Shown: piece after piece, positions 14,134 to 20,571 of the stretch
Layout of the letters: each line of letters begins with the position of its first letter
How positions within the stretch are numbered: the first letter of the stretch is position 1
DNA from: an uncultured Peptococcaceae bacterium
GTDB lineage: Bacteria > Bacillota > Desulfotomaculia > Desulfotomaculales > Desulfallaceae
Direction of reading: 5' to 3'
Length of the DNA: 21,876 nucleotides
Assembly: GCA_913064925.1 (NCBI GenBank)
Contig: CAJYBN010000018.1
Coordinates: 1 to 21,876 of the forward strand
The notes under the pieces: model-generated
What the model was told of the DNA's origin: nothing
Seen by the model: only the letters and a program-made list of their open reading frames with translations
Databases searched by the model: none
Made by a program: the position numbers and the translations under genes

Positions 14134-15250
14134 TCATAGCGTTAATTCTAAGTTCTTCTTGCCAGGGAAAGGGAGAAGAGGAGTCATAGAAGATAACCCG
14201 CTCCCGGCGCCTAATCTCCTCGTTCAGGCGCTCAACGCCGTTTGTAGTACGCAGCCGCCGGCGATACTTCTCCGGCAGCACAAGCACCGCTGTAGCATCA
14301 TCAAAGCCTGATTCAAGCACCTGCATAGCCTTGGGCGCCTTTTTTTCAAATTTCTCCAGGGTTTGGTTCAATAGTAACCGGGCGGTGCCGATATCCGGCG
14401 CATCCAGAATGGCCCGCAGGTGCGGGTAAAGCTCGTCCTTTACGGATTTAGGCGTAGCGTCCATGATATTGCGCATAAAGTGGGTTTGGCAGCGCTGCCA
14501 GGTAACACCCTGGAAGTGAGTGCGAACAGCCTTTACCAGGCCGCTGTGGTCATCTGATATTACTAGATCAACACCGCGCAGGTTGCGGTTTTTAAGCCAG
14601 GAGAAAAACTCGCTCCAACTGGCCTCGGATTCGCTGTCGCCAAGCATGAGACCTAAAATTTCCCGGTACCCTCCGGTGTTTATGCCTATGGCGATCATTA
14701 CGCCCCGGGAACGAACGCGGCCCTCTTCGCGAACTTTTAGCACTAAAGCGTCCACCAATACAAATGGGTAGTGCGTACCCCGCAGGTCCCGGTTATTCCA
14801 GGCGTTTACCAGCGGGTCCAGTTTCTTGCATAAGTCGGAGACAGTGGACTTGGAGAATTCGGTGCCGCACAGTTCTTCTGTGATCTGGCTGATCTTTCGG
14901 GTAGAGACCCCGTTAATTACCATTTCCATCAGGGTCAGTACCAGGGCCTGCTCGCTGCGCTGGTACCGGGCGAACATTTCGGTGGAAAACTGGCCGTTAC
15001 GAAAACGCGGAACACGCAAGGTTATGGTTCCTACCCGGGTGGTCAGTTGATGCGGGTATGTGCCGTTGCGGTATCCTTTTCTTTCACTGGTGCGCTCGTA
15101 TGGCTCAGCTTGAAGCTGCTCGGTGGCTTGTGCCTGCAAAATCTGGTTCAATACGGATTCCAACAGGGCTGCTACGCCGGCATCTTTGTTATTGCTTAAA
15201 AATAGACGGTGCAAAAGTTCCTGATTTACGGTAATCTGGTATTGAGCCAT
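14081..15250 (-). pseudogene. IS256-family (Mutator) transposase, C-terminus lost
   Basis: 389 residues from the ATG at 15250 after AAGGAGGAATTTGA. Residues 1-353 are a good IS256-type transposase, with the DDE residues Asp167 (LVDAL), Asp233 (VISDDHSGL) and Glu340 (TTNGVERLNEEI), and the QRCQTHFMRN block. After RRRERVI (about base 14192) family members normally continue IRIFPN and a further 40-50 residues; here the frame runs into unrelated sequence ending CSGGSRLMWG. A +1 frame from the break gives a short tail ending PGKKNLELTL, which might be the true end after an internal deletion. With the C-terminus changed and one inverted repeat missing, the copy is probably unable to transpose by itself. 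Confidence 0.85.
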
Positions 15251-15359
15251 TCAAATTCCTCCTTTGTTAGTTTGTTTTAGCAATTCAATTCTAACTGAGG
15301 AATTTGTTTGGCTCCACTATTTTTTTCAGGAGACCGATTTTACACAATTATACGGACTC
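14134..15359 (-). mobile_element. Truncated IS256-family insertion sequence
   Basis: The element runs from its left inverted repeat, at the high-coordinate side (15334-15359), through the transposase to about 14134. No matching repeat is visible at the low-coordinate end, so that boundary is approximate and the element is incomplete. Confidence 0.7.
15334..15359 (-). repeat. IS256-type terminal inverted repeat
   Basis: On the minus strand this reads GAGTCCGTATAATTGTGTAA and continues AATCGG, closely resembling the ends of IS256-family elements. It lies about 85 bases upstream of the transposase start, as expected for the left end. Confidence 0.8.
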
Positions 15360-15479
15360 AACTCAAAATCATCACTGACGCTTGACATAAAAATTTACAT
15401 ATCATCACTAATCAGTTATGAATTAAGAAAGAATATCGGTCCCAGGCAAAAAGGAACTCTCATTACGGTTTAACCTGCA

Positions 15480-15515
15480 CAAAAAAGATAACCTGACATT
15501 TTGTGCCGGGTTATT
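15480..15515 (-). terminator. Intrinsic terminator after sigK
   Basis: On the minus strand ATAACC pairs with GGTTAT (plus 15509-15514 and 15488-15493) with partial inner pairing, followed by CTTTTTTG. It lies 14 bases beyond the sigK stop codon. Confidence 0.8.
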
Positions 15516-15528
15516 AATTAGCATGGTT

Positions 15529-16230
15529 TTATGCTTCGGCTAAAAATTGTTCGGACAGCCTGTCAATGGCCCTTTTTTCTATGCGGCTGACATACGAGCG
15601 AGATATGCCCAGCTTTTTGGCAATTTCCTTTTGCGTTTTTCGTTCTTTGCCCTTCAAGCCGAAGCGGAGCATTAAAACCTTTCTTTCTTGGGGAGTCAGG
15701 TTGTTAAGCTTGCGCCACAATTGTTCCCGGTCTAGGTTCCTTGAAACCATTTCGGCCACCGCTTCCGCGTCCGTACTTAACACGTCCATGAAATGTATTT
15801 CGTTTCCTTCTTTGTCGGTGCCGATTGGTTCATAAAGCGACATTTCCGCGCGCATTTTTTTCTTGGAACGCATATACATCAGTATTTCGTTTTCTATACA
15901 TCTTGAAGCGTATGTGGCCAGTCGCGAAGACTTTTTAACGTTAAAGGTGTGTACTGCTTTAATAAGGCCGATGGTGCCGATAGAAATTAAATCGTCAAAA
16001 TCGTCTCCGCTTCCCTCGAATTTTTTAATTATGTGAGCGACCAACCTCAAGTTCCTTTCGATAAGTATTTCTTTGGCCTTTTCGTCACCTTCGGCCAACT
16101 TTTCTAGGTAATATTTTTCCTCTTCTTCCGTCAGCGGTTTGGGAAAGCTGTTTTGCGTGACGTAAGAAATCAGCAACATTATTCCCTGAATTACGGATGC
16201 CGCCAGCAGGGTCCATAAACCAGGCAACAT
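15529..16230 (-). CDS. sigK: Sporulation sigma factor, mother-cell type
   Basis: 233 residues from the ATG at 16230, which follows GGGGAGGAATGT; an open frame continues 53 codons upstream but lacks a better start. The N-terminus MLPGLWTLLAASVIQGIMLL is a hydrophobic pro-sequence as in pro-sigma-K, removed at a membrane late in sporulation. Region 2 has NLRLVAHIIKKFEGSGDDFDDLISIGTIGLIKAV and RLATYASRCIENEILMYMR. Region 4 has LTPQERKVLMLRFGL and the helix-turn-helix TQKEIAKKLGISRSYVSRIEKRA. It directs late mother-cell transcription. The gene is uninterrupted, unlike the skin-split sigK of some Bacillus and Clostridioides strains. A sigma-E-type promoter would be expected upstream, but none could be assigned firmly. 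Confidence 0.92.
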   Translation of the reverse strand: MLPGLWTLLAASVIQGIMLLISYVTQNSFPKPLTEEEEKYYLEKLAEGDEKAKEILIERNLRLVAHIIKKFEGSGDDFDDLISIGTIGLIKAVHTFNVKKSSRLATYASRCIENEILMYMRSKKKMRAEMSLYEPIGTDKEGNEIHFMDVLSTDAEAVAEMVSRNLDREQLWRKLNNLTPQERKVLMLRFGLKGKERKTQKEIAKKLGISRSYVSRIEKRAIDRLSEQFLAEA

Positions 16231-16349
16231 ACATTCCTCCCCTTTTATGGCAGTGGATTCTACATCATATGAGCTATCAACGAAGATTGTGCATGTACAA
16301 AAAAGTATAATATAGGCATAAGATACATGCTTTACATGCTTTAAATGCC

Positions 16350-16378
16350 TTGACTTTTGTAAGAGCAACAGATATAAT
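16350..16378 (+). promoter_or_regulatory. Sigma-A promoter for tRNA-Pro(GGG)
   Basis: -35 TTGACT (16350-16355), a 17-bp spacer, perfect -10 TATAAT (16373-16378). Confidence 0.88.
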
Positions 16379-16406
16379 AGCAATTGCAACCGCAGGAATA
16401 TCTTGT

Positions 16407-16484
16407 CGGGGCGTAGCTCAGTTTGGCTAGAGCGCTACCTTGGGGTGGTAGAGGTCGCACGTTCAAGTCGTGTCGCTCCGACCA
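16407..16484 (+). tRNA. tRNA-Pro (anticodon GGG), probable prophage attachment gene
   Basis: Cloverleaf: acceptor CGGGGCG/CGCTCCG (one G-U), D stem GCTC/GAGC, anticodon stem CTACC/GGTAG with loop TTGGGGT (anticodon GGG), T stem GCACG/CGTGT with loop TTCAAGT, discriminator A, encoded CCA 16482-16484. A tyrosine integrase gene points at its 3' end from 95 bases away, the classic arrangement for integration into a tRNA 3' half. Confidence 0.95.
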
Positions 16485-16514
16485 AAGAAAAATCAGGGCC
16501 TAATGGCTCTCAGG

Positions 16515-16554
16515 TTGGGCAAACCAAAAAGGCAAATGCCTAACAAATGCCCAA
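16515..16554. repeat. Nested inverted and direct repeats between tRNA and integrase
   Basis: TTGGGCA (16515-16521) and TGCCCAA (16548-16554) form an inverted pair enclosing GGCA-AA-TGCC (about 16531-16540). AAATGCC also recurs directly as AAATGCC-TAAC then AAATGCC-CAAC. Position and form suggest integrase arm sites or a recombination-control site; function is inferred. Confidence 0.5.
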
Positions 16555-16566
16555 CAAAAGTTTAAA

Positions 16567-16611
16567 GAAGAAACCCGCCTATTCAGAGCTCCGGCGGGCT
16601 TCTTCTTTTTT
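16567..16611 (+). terminator. Terminator downstream of tRNA-Pro(GGG), overlapping the integrase 3' end
   Basis: GAAGAAACCCGCC (16567-16579) pairs with GGCGGGCTTCTTC (16593-16605), 13 bp with one mismatch, followed by TTTTTT. The hairpin includes the last codons of the integrase gene. The element may have brought it to end tRNA transcription before it enters the lysogeny region. Confidence 0.8.
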
Positions 16612-17697
16612 GCTTTCGTTATACATTTGCCTGATATTATTATCGATTTCCGCTTGCCGGTCCAATCCAAGATGTTGATAAATCGTTTTAAGAATCCGAA
16701 TGTCGTGCCCGAGCCGTTGGGCAGCATATTGATCTGGTACTCCCCGGGCATAAAGCCAGCTGGCGTGATAATGTCGCAAGTCATGGAACCGAATTTTTGG
16801 TAGTTTTTTCTTACGTACAAACTCTGCCCAATAACTGGAATAACTATCTGGTCGCATTTCAAAAATGCGGTGGTCGGAATTATCGTTTAATTCTACAACC
16901 TGGTTATTCTTTTTCTTTTTAGTCTTGGGTTTTCTCATGCCTTCTAAGAGCTTCAATAAATATTCAGGTACCACAACTTCACGCACACCATTTTCTGACT
17001 TTGGTCTTTTATCCTCATAAAGATTGTCTTCGTTGATGGCGTAACTTTCGTCCACTCTGATCGTGCCTCGGTTCCAGTCGATATCATTCCATTTCAACGC
17101 GAATATTTCCCCGCGACGAAGGCCGCACCAGGCAGCCAGCAGAACAATAGGTTCGTCCCGGGTGCCTCTGACAGCATCATGAATCTGTTGCATTTCTGTG
17201 TCCGTAAGAACCTTTGGAGTATATTTTTCTTCCTGAGGCAATTTAATATTACGGACCGGGTTCTTATGTTTCATGGCGTCCTCAAGTATCTGCCGCAGTG
17301 CCGACATCATTCTGCGGACGCTGGCCCGGGAGAGTGTTTTTAACTTTTCATTCATAAACTGCTTTATGTGTATCTCGTTTAATTGGTTAAGCTTGAATCG
17401 GCTGAAAAAAGGCTCAAAGTGATTCTTTTGATATGTCCGGTATAGAGCAAATGTACTGGGAGAAAGCCTGCTTTTGTTTAACTCCATCCACTGTTCAATC
17501 CACGTCGTAACTCTTATCCTTCCTATATTGACATATTTACCCTCTTCTAATTCCTGCTCAATTTCCCGGGCAGCCGCCTTACATTCTTTTAATGTGGGTC
17601 TGGTTACGTATTTAAACAATTGTTTCCCATTTGCATCCCTGCCGACATAAATAGTGGCTTGGTACGTTCCATTTGGGCGCTTTTTAAAACTGGCCAA
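16579..17697 (-). CDS. int: Tyrosine recombinase (phage integrase)
   Basis: 372 residues from TTG 17697, seven bases after GAGGTG. An arm-binding-like N-terminus (about 1-55, FKKRPNGTYQATIYVGRD) precedes a core-binding SAM-like domain (about 62-145) and a catalytic domain with the full set of residues: Arg194 (CGLRRGE), His305 and Arg308 (HDLRH), His331 (LGHD) and Tyr340 (ILKTIYQHLG). It should catalyse site-specific integration and excision at tRNA-Pro(GGG). Its start codon follows the repressor stop TAA directly (TAATTG), so the two genes are translationally coupled and integrase may be expressed in the lysogen. Confidence 0.95.
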   Translation of the reverse strand: MASFKKRPNGTYQATIYVGRDANGKQLFKYVTRPTLKECKAAAREIEQELEEGKYVNIGRIRVTTWIEQWMELNKSRLSPSTFALYRTYQKNHFEPFFSRFKLNQLNEIHIKQFMNEKLKTLSRASVRRMMSALRQILEDAMKHKNPVRNIKLPQEEKYTPKVLTDTEMQQIHDAVRGTRDEPIVLLAAWCGLRRGEIFALKWNDIDWNRGTIRVDESYAINEDNLYEDKRPKSENGVREVVVPEYLLKLLEGMRKPKTKKKKNNQVVELNDNSDHRIFEMRPDSYSSYWAEFVRKKKLPKIRFHDLRHYHASWLYARGVPDQYAAQRLGHDIRILKTIYQHLGLDRQAEIDNNIRQMYNESKKEEARRSSE

Positions 17698-18330
17698 TTA
17701 TCTCACCTCACTTTTAAACATAATCGCCTTGCCTATAATTTTTATGGCTTTAGCTTCTTTTTTATTGAAAATCCGGTCCTGATAGGCTGGATTTTCTGCT
17801 CGTAAGATTATGGACCCGTTAAGCCGGTAAACCCTTTTTAATGTTGCTTCCTCACCGTCTATCAGTACAGCAGCGATTTCTCCGTTTTCTACTACTGGCT
17901 GTTGACGAATATATACCAGGTCACCTTCCAAAATCCGAGCGCCGATCATACTATCGCCTTTTACACGTAAACAAAAATCCACGTGCATATCCTCGGGTAC
18001 AAATTCGACTCCTTCAATATACTCTTGAGCAATAATAGGCGCTCCACAGGCAATAGTACCTACAATGGGTATTTTTTTCACTCGCTCAGCACGATCCATA
18101 TATTTACTTTCTCCATCTTGACCCATCAGCCATTTGGGATTTACACCATATTTTTCAGCGATGGCTTGAATAGTAGGCATCTTTGGCTCAATACTACCGG
18201 TGGTATACCTGGAGATTGTGGCTGGATTCAAATTCAAGTACTCACCCAAGCTATAAGTGGTGTCGTTATTATCGGCCATCAGTTCAGCTAATCTTTGTCG
18301 AAACAATTCCCTATCAAAAAACTTTCCCAT
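17698..18330 (-). CDS. CI-like repressor with S24 (LexA-type) peptidase domain
   Basis: 210 residues from the ATG at 18330 after AAAGGAGGC. The N-terminal XRE helix-turn-helix (about 8-65) contains YSLGEYLNLNPATISRYTTG. The C-terminal S24 peptidase domain has the cleavage site Cys95-Gly96 (TIACGAP), nucleophile Ser127 (KGDSMIGA) and general base Lys165 (EATLKRV). This is the layout of phage repressors that cleave themselves when RecA is activated by DNA damage, allowing induction. It is transcribed leftward with integrase and is divergent from the Cro-like gene; TTGC-N5-GCAA-type sites between them are the probable operators. Confidence 0.92.
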   Translation of the reverse strand: MGKFFDRELFRQRLAELMADNNDTTYSLGEYLNLNPATISRYTTGSIEPKMPTIQAIAEKYGVNPKWLMGQDGESKYMDRAERVKKIPIVGTIACGAPIIAQEYIEGVEFVPEDMHVDFCLRVKGDSMIGARILEGDLVYIRQQPVVENGEIAAVLIDGEEATLKRVYRLNGSIILRAENPAYQDRIFNKKEAKAIKIIGKAIMFKSEVR

Positions 18331-18358
18331 GATCAAGCCTCCTTTTTTCATCGCTGTT

Positions 18359-18387
18359 ATTATATTATGTAACATTGATATATGCAA
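18359..18387 (-). promoter_or_regulatory. Promoter for repressor-integrase
   Basis: On the minus strand: -35 TTGCAT, a 17-bp spacer, perfect -10 TATAAT; start expected near 18352, about 22 bases before the repressor ATG. Confidence 0.75.
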
Positions 18388-18416
18388 TAATTTTATTTAA
18401 AATAATCTGGGATTTG

Positions 18417-18426
18417 TTGCAAAACG
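18417..18426 (+). promoter_or_regulatory. Operator copy 1 (TTGCAAAACG)
   Basis: TTGCAAAACG immediately upstream of the -35 of the rightward promoter. It carries one intact half-site (TTGC); the other half is altered (GTAT instead of GCAA). Between the two divergent promoters it could affect both. Confidence 0.55.
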
Positions 18427-18428
18427 TA

Positions 18429-18458
18429 TTGACATATTTTTTCTTGATGAGGTAATAT
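18429..18458 (+). promoter_or_regulatory. Rightward early promoter for the Cro-like gene
   Basis: Consensus -35 TTGACA (18429-18434) and -10 TAATAT (18453-18458) with an 18-bp spacer. Flanked by operator copies 1 and 2, so repressor bound there would block it. Confidence 0.7.
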
Positions 18459-18465
18459 AATAATG

Positions 18466-18484
18466 ACATATTGCAAAACGCAAC
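18466..18484 (+). promoter_or_regulatory. Operator copy 2, palindromic TTGC-AAAAC-GCAA
   Basis: The 19-base sequence ACATATTGCAAAACGCAAC contains the 13-bp palindrome TTGC-N5-GCAA. It starts 8 bases past the -10 and precedes the ribosome binding site of the Cro-like gene, a standard repression position. Confidence 0.65.
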
Positions 18485-18508
18485 AAATTCTAACACGGGG
18501 GTATTACG

Positions 18509-18760
18509 ATGGCTAAGAAAAAAAGGAGATATTCTCAGTTAAACGCACTAAAAGGTCGAATTCGTGAAAAAGGTACAAGTTACCGTAAACTCGCGGAAGA
18601 ATTAGGCATGAGTGTAAATACACTGTCGGACAAGATTAACGGATTTCAAGCATTTACCGTGTCTGAAATGGAGCAAATCGCTATTATTCTCGACATCACG
18701 CCTGCTGATGTGGTCCACTTTTTTATGCCCACATATTGCAAAACGCAACGTTCCGCATAG
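18509..18760 (+). CDS. Cro-like XRE-family DNA-binding protein
   Basis: 83 residues from ATG 18509 after ACGGGGGTA. A single helix-turn-helix domain (about 13-68) contains YRKLAEELGMSVNTLSDKINGF and a typical final helix EMEQIAIILDITPADV. The small size and divergent position relative to the CI-like repressor fit a Cro or antirepressor role, competing for the same operators. An activator of early genes is the alternative. Its last codons (PTYCKTQRSA) are encoded by a third exact copy of the operator sequence. Confidence 0.85.
   Translation: MAKKKRRYSQLNALKGRIREKGTSYRKLAEELGMSVNTLSDKINGFQAFTVSEMEQIAIILDITPADVVHFFMPTYCKTQRSA
18731..18749 (+). repeat. Operator copy 3 inside the 3' end of the Cro-like gene
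   Basis: An exact 19-base repeat of 18466-18484 (ACATATTGCAAAACGCAAC), 265 bases away, within the final codons of the Cro-like gene. Spaced operators like this can support looping between bound repressors or act as a roadblock. Confidence 0.75.
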
Positions 18761-18799
18761 GTAATTAATCAATTAATAAGTTAGGGGAGGTGAAATAAT

Positions 18800-18994
18800 G
18801 TGGCACCTGTTTCGGCGCTGGATCCGCAGCCGCCAGTTAAGTTTAAAAGAAAAACTGTTCCTGGCGGGCGGGTGTATACGATAGCTGGCCGACGCTGGCG
18901 GTGGCAATGGTATAACTGCAAACCACTGATCCTGATAATGTGGGCCTGGGGAGCAGTGGTTGCAGCGATACCATGGTTATGGTTGTTGAAATAA
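18800..18994 (+). CDS. Small phage membrane protein (start ambiguous)
   Basis: 64 residues from GTG 18800, with a basic middle (KFKRKTVPGGRVYTIAGRRW) and a hydrophobic Trp-rich C-terminus (about 41-63, LILIMWAWGAVVAAIPWLWLL) that is probably membrane-inserted. The ribosome binding site GGGGAGGTG is best placed for an overlapping ATG at 18798 in another frame, which gives only a 28-residue basic peptide (MWHLFRRWIRSRQ...) ending at 18884. Either frame, or both, may be used. No family recognised. Confidence 0.45.
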   Translation: MAPVSALDPQPPVKFKRKTVPGGRVYTIAGRRWRWQWYNCKPLILIMWAWGAVVAAIPWLWLLK

Positions 18995-19025
18995 GTACCT
19001 GTATACCAAATTAGGAGGGTAGAAT

Positions 19026-19214
19026 ATGGAAGTTATCAAGATCAGCGCCAAAGGCATATGCCCGACCTGCGGCGACATCGTATGGCCGGAGGAAAAGAGT
19101 ATAAGGGAGGGCGTCCGGGTATACCACGCGGAGTGTCACCGGTGGGTAGAGCAGCGGGTAGAGCAGTTGACCCGGCATGCACGAAGGCGTGGGCGCATTA
19201 GAAAAGTGGGGTGA
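19026..19214 (+). CDS. Small zinc-finger-like phage protein
   Basis: 62 residues from ATG 19026 after AGGAGGGTAGAAT. CPTCGDIVW and YHAECHRW give a possible C-x2-C ... H-x2-C metal site, and the C-terminus is strongly basic (RHARRRGRIRK). It is probably a nucleic-acid-binding or regulatory early protein; the specific role is unknown. It overlaps no other gene and is followed within 17 bases by the next early gene. Confidence 0.65.
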   Translation: MEVIKISAKGICPTCGDIVWPEEKSIREGVRVYHAECHRWVEQRVEQLTRHARRRGRIRKVG

Positions 19215-19230
19215 AAAGGAAGGGAATATA

Positions 19231-19572
19231 ATGGCTAAGTTTACGCCGGGTCCGCTATTTGTGAACACCGCGCGCCAGTTAGCCGGCTGTAATGGTGACA
19301 TACCTATCACTACCGAGAAAGGAACACTGATTGGCCTTGCCTATGCTCGTATGAGACGGCCGGATGAAACACTTGCAAATGCACATCTTTTTGCCGCCGC
19401 GCCGGAGCTGTACGAGGCATTGAGAGAATTATTGGAAGTCATTGAAGAAAACGAAGTCATTAAAGAGTACTTTAAAAGCCTTGGTACATTTAACGAGCAT
19501 ATTTTGTCAGTGGCACGCAGAAAGGCGCATAAGGCCATAGCCAAAGCCGAAGGGAGGGGTGAAAAGTACTAG
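19231..19572 (+). CDS. Conserved phage early protein (Ea22-like motif)
   Basis: 113 residues from ATG 19231 (AAAAGGAAGGG upstream); an earlier in-frame ATG at 19177 overlaps the previous gene and lacks a site. The start MAKFTPGPLFV and the middle segment ANAHLFAAAPELYEALRELLEVIEE match a motif common in small phage proteins (TPGPW ... NARLIAAAPELLEAL), whose biochemical role is not known. The rest is helical and charged. Confidence 0.7.
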   Translation: MAKFTPGPLFVNTARQLAGCNGDIPITTEKGTLIGLAYARMRRPDETLANAHLFAAAPELYEALRELLEVIEENEVIKEYFKSLGTFNEHILSVARRKAHKAIAKAEGRGEKY

Positions 19573-19826
19573 GCGAAAGAAGAAAACAAAAAATACGTAG
19601 TGGAGAACTTGGGCGCAAATTAGGCCGTAATCAGTGGGTATTAGCTATCGAAGATGTCTGGCCTGGAGATGTTGTTGAAGGTGTTGGGGAAGTCGTAGAC
19701 ATTATAGACCGAGTTCATACTTTAACAATCCGGTTAGTCATTAGTGGAGGCAAAGTTATAGAAAAAAGATATGGTTCGGCAGTATTCATAAGTAAACTTT
19801 CGGATTTGTTTAACTACAGCAAGTAG
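19559..19826 (+). pseudogene. Phage small gene broken by a one-base shift in an A run
   Basis: GTG 19559, overlapping the end of the previous gene, opens a frame MKSTRRKKKTKN that stops at TAG 19598. Shifted by one base after the A6 run (19588-19593), an open frame continues RSGELGRKLGRNQWVLAIED and on to FISKLSDLFNYSK, stop at 19824-19826, with natural amino-acid composition but no ATG, GTG or TTG of its own. One A fewer in the run would join the two into an 88-codon gene. Either a frameshift mutation, a sequencing error in the homopolymer, or slippage-dependent expression. No family recognised. Confidence 0.55.
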
Positions 19827-19856
19827 GTTTGTAAAGGTTGGATGAATAAAGAAAAT

Positions 19857-19873
19857 GCCGCTTTAAAAGCGGC
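19857..19873. other. Perfect short hairpin in early phage intergenic region
   Basis: GCCGCTT-TAA-AAGCGGC, 7 bp around a 3-nt loop. No T tract follows on the plus strand; on the minus strand TTTTC follows after a few bases. It ends the frameshifted gene's transcript region. The stretch 19874-20010 holds no gene and turns very GC-rich (about 19925-19980) before the next ribosome binding site. Confidence 0.5.
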
Positions 19874-20010
19874 TCAGTAAATTAACCAATTATAGTGTAC
19901 CACTTAAATTACGAAGCAGCAAGCTGCGCCCGGTGGCGACGGTGTAGAAGCGGGCGGGGTAGGCGAGGCCCCGGGGCGGCTGAAAAAATATCTAAAAGGA
20001 GAGTGGTTAT

Positions 20011-20172
20011 TTGAAACAAGGCAAAAAGCCAACCAAAAAACAGAAGCTGGCCATCGCTGCGGCCAGGCTAAACCCCGATAACTGGCTGGTGATAAAGAAC
20101 CTGCCCGGGGAGCTGCACCTGCAGCACAGGTTTACCGGACGGGTAAGAGTGCTGAAAGTGAAGTCTGCATAG
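20011..20172 (+). CDS. Small phage protein, DUF6906-like
   Basis: 53 residues from TTG 20011, nine bases after AAAGGAG. The pattern MKQGKKPTKKQK, then LNPDNWLVIKNLPGELHLQHR and RVRVLKV matches a widespread small protein of Firmicute prophages (DUF6906), whose function is unknown. The basic N-terminus suggests nucleic-acid contact. It lies 37 bases before the replication-terminator-like gene and probably belongs to the same early transcript. Confidence 0.7.
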   Translation: MKQGKKPTKKQKLAIAAARLNPDNWLVIKNLPGELHLQHRFTGRVRVLKVKSA

Positions 20173-20209
20173 GTCCAGAACATAATTCAAGGAGGTGAAA
20201 AACGAAAAA

Positions 20210-20557
20210 ATGCCGGAAAAAATCAATGTTTTAGAGCTGGCCCGGGGAGCTATCCAGGAGCAGATCGACAACCAAATGGGTAGAATCCTCGAAAATCTTA
20301 TGGACCCGAACACCGACACCAAAACCAAGCGCAAGCTTACAGTGACACTGGAATTCAAACTGGATGAAAACCGGGAAACTGTGGACTGTGCAGCCCAGGC
20401 AAAAGCCACACTTGCACCAGTTAAACCTATCACTACCAAACTGATCCTCGATACTGACCACCTGGGCAGACCGGTTGCCGCTGAACTCAACAAAGACAAA
20501 GGCAGCGCCCTGGCTGGCGAGATTGAAAAGGAACTTAGGCTGGTAAAGAGCTCTTAA
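20210..20557 (+). CDS. Phage protein of the type annotated replication terminator protein
   Basis: 115 residues from ATG 20210. GGAGGTG (20191-20197) is a little far upstream, but the alternative GTG 20195 overlaps it. The segment LARGAIQEQIDNQMGRILEN, then DPNTDTKTKRKLTVTLEFK, and the late AKATLAPVKPITTKLIL match a conserved phage family commonly named replication terminator protein. That name comes from annotation transfer and is not backed by the sequence. The gene opens a block conserved in Clostridia phages, followed by a 238-aa protein, an rrp5-like protein and a DUF2800 protein. Confidence 0.75.
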   Translation: MPEKINVLELARGAIQEQIDNQMGRILENLMDPNTDTKTKRKLTVTLEFKLDENRETVDCAAQAKATLAPVKPITTKLILDTDHLGRPVAAELNKDKGSALAGEIEKELRLVKSS

Positions 20558-20571
20558 AAGGGGTGTATAAC

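Noticed and set aside
15361..15479. Possible gene or promoter-driven RNA between the IS256 repeat and sigK
   Set aside because: A TTGACA and two ATCATCACT copies are present, but there is no matching -10, no structure and no coding frame with a start site.
15529..16230. sigK interrupted by a skin-like element
   Set aside because: The sigK frame is continuous through regions 2 to 4; the phage element begins beyond the neighbouring tRNA gene.
16231..16389. N-terminal extension of SigK upstream of 16230
   Set aside because: The frame is open, but it contains no ribosome binding site, and the ATG at 16230 has a strong one and gives the normal pro-sequence.
19583..19600. Programmed -1 frameshift at A AAA AAT
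   Set aside because: A -1 shift there leads into a frame that stops after nine codons; joining the long downstream frame needs the opposite shift.
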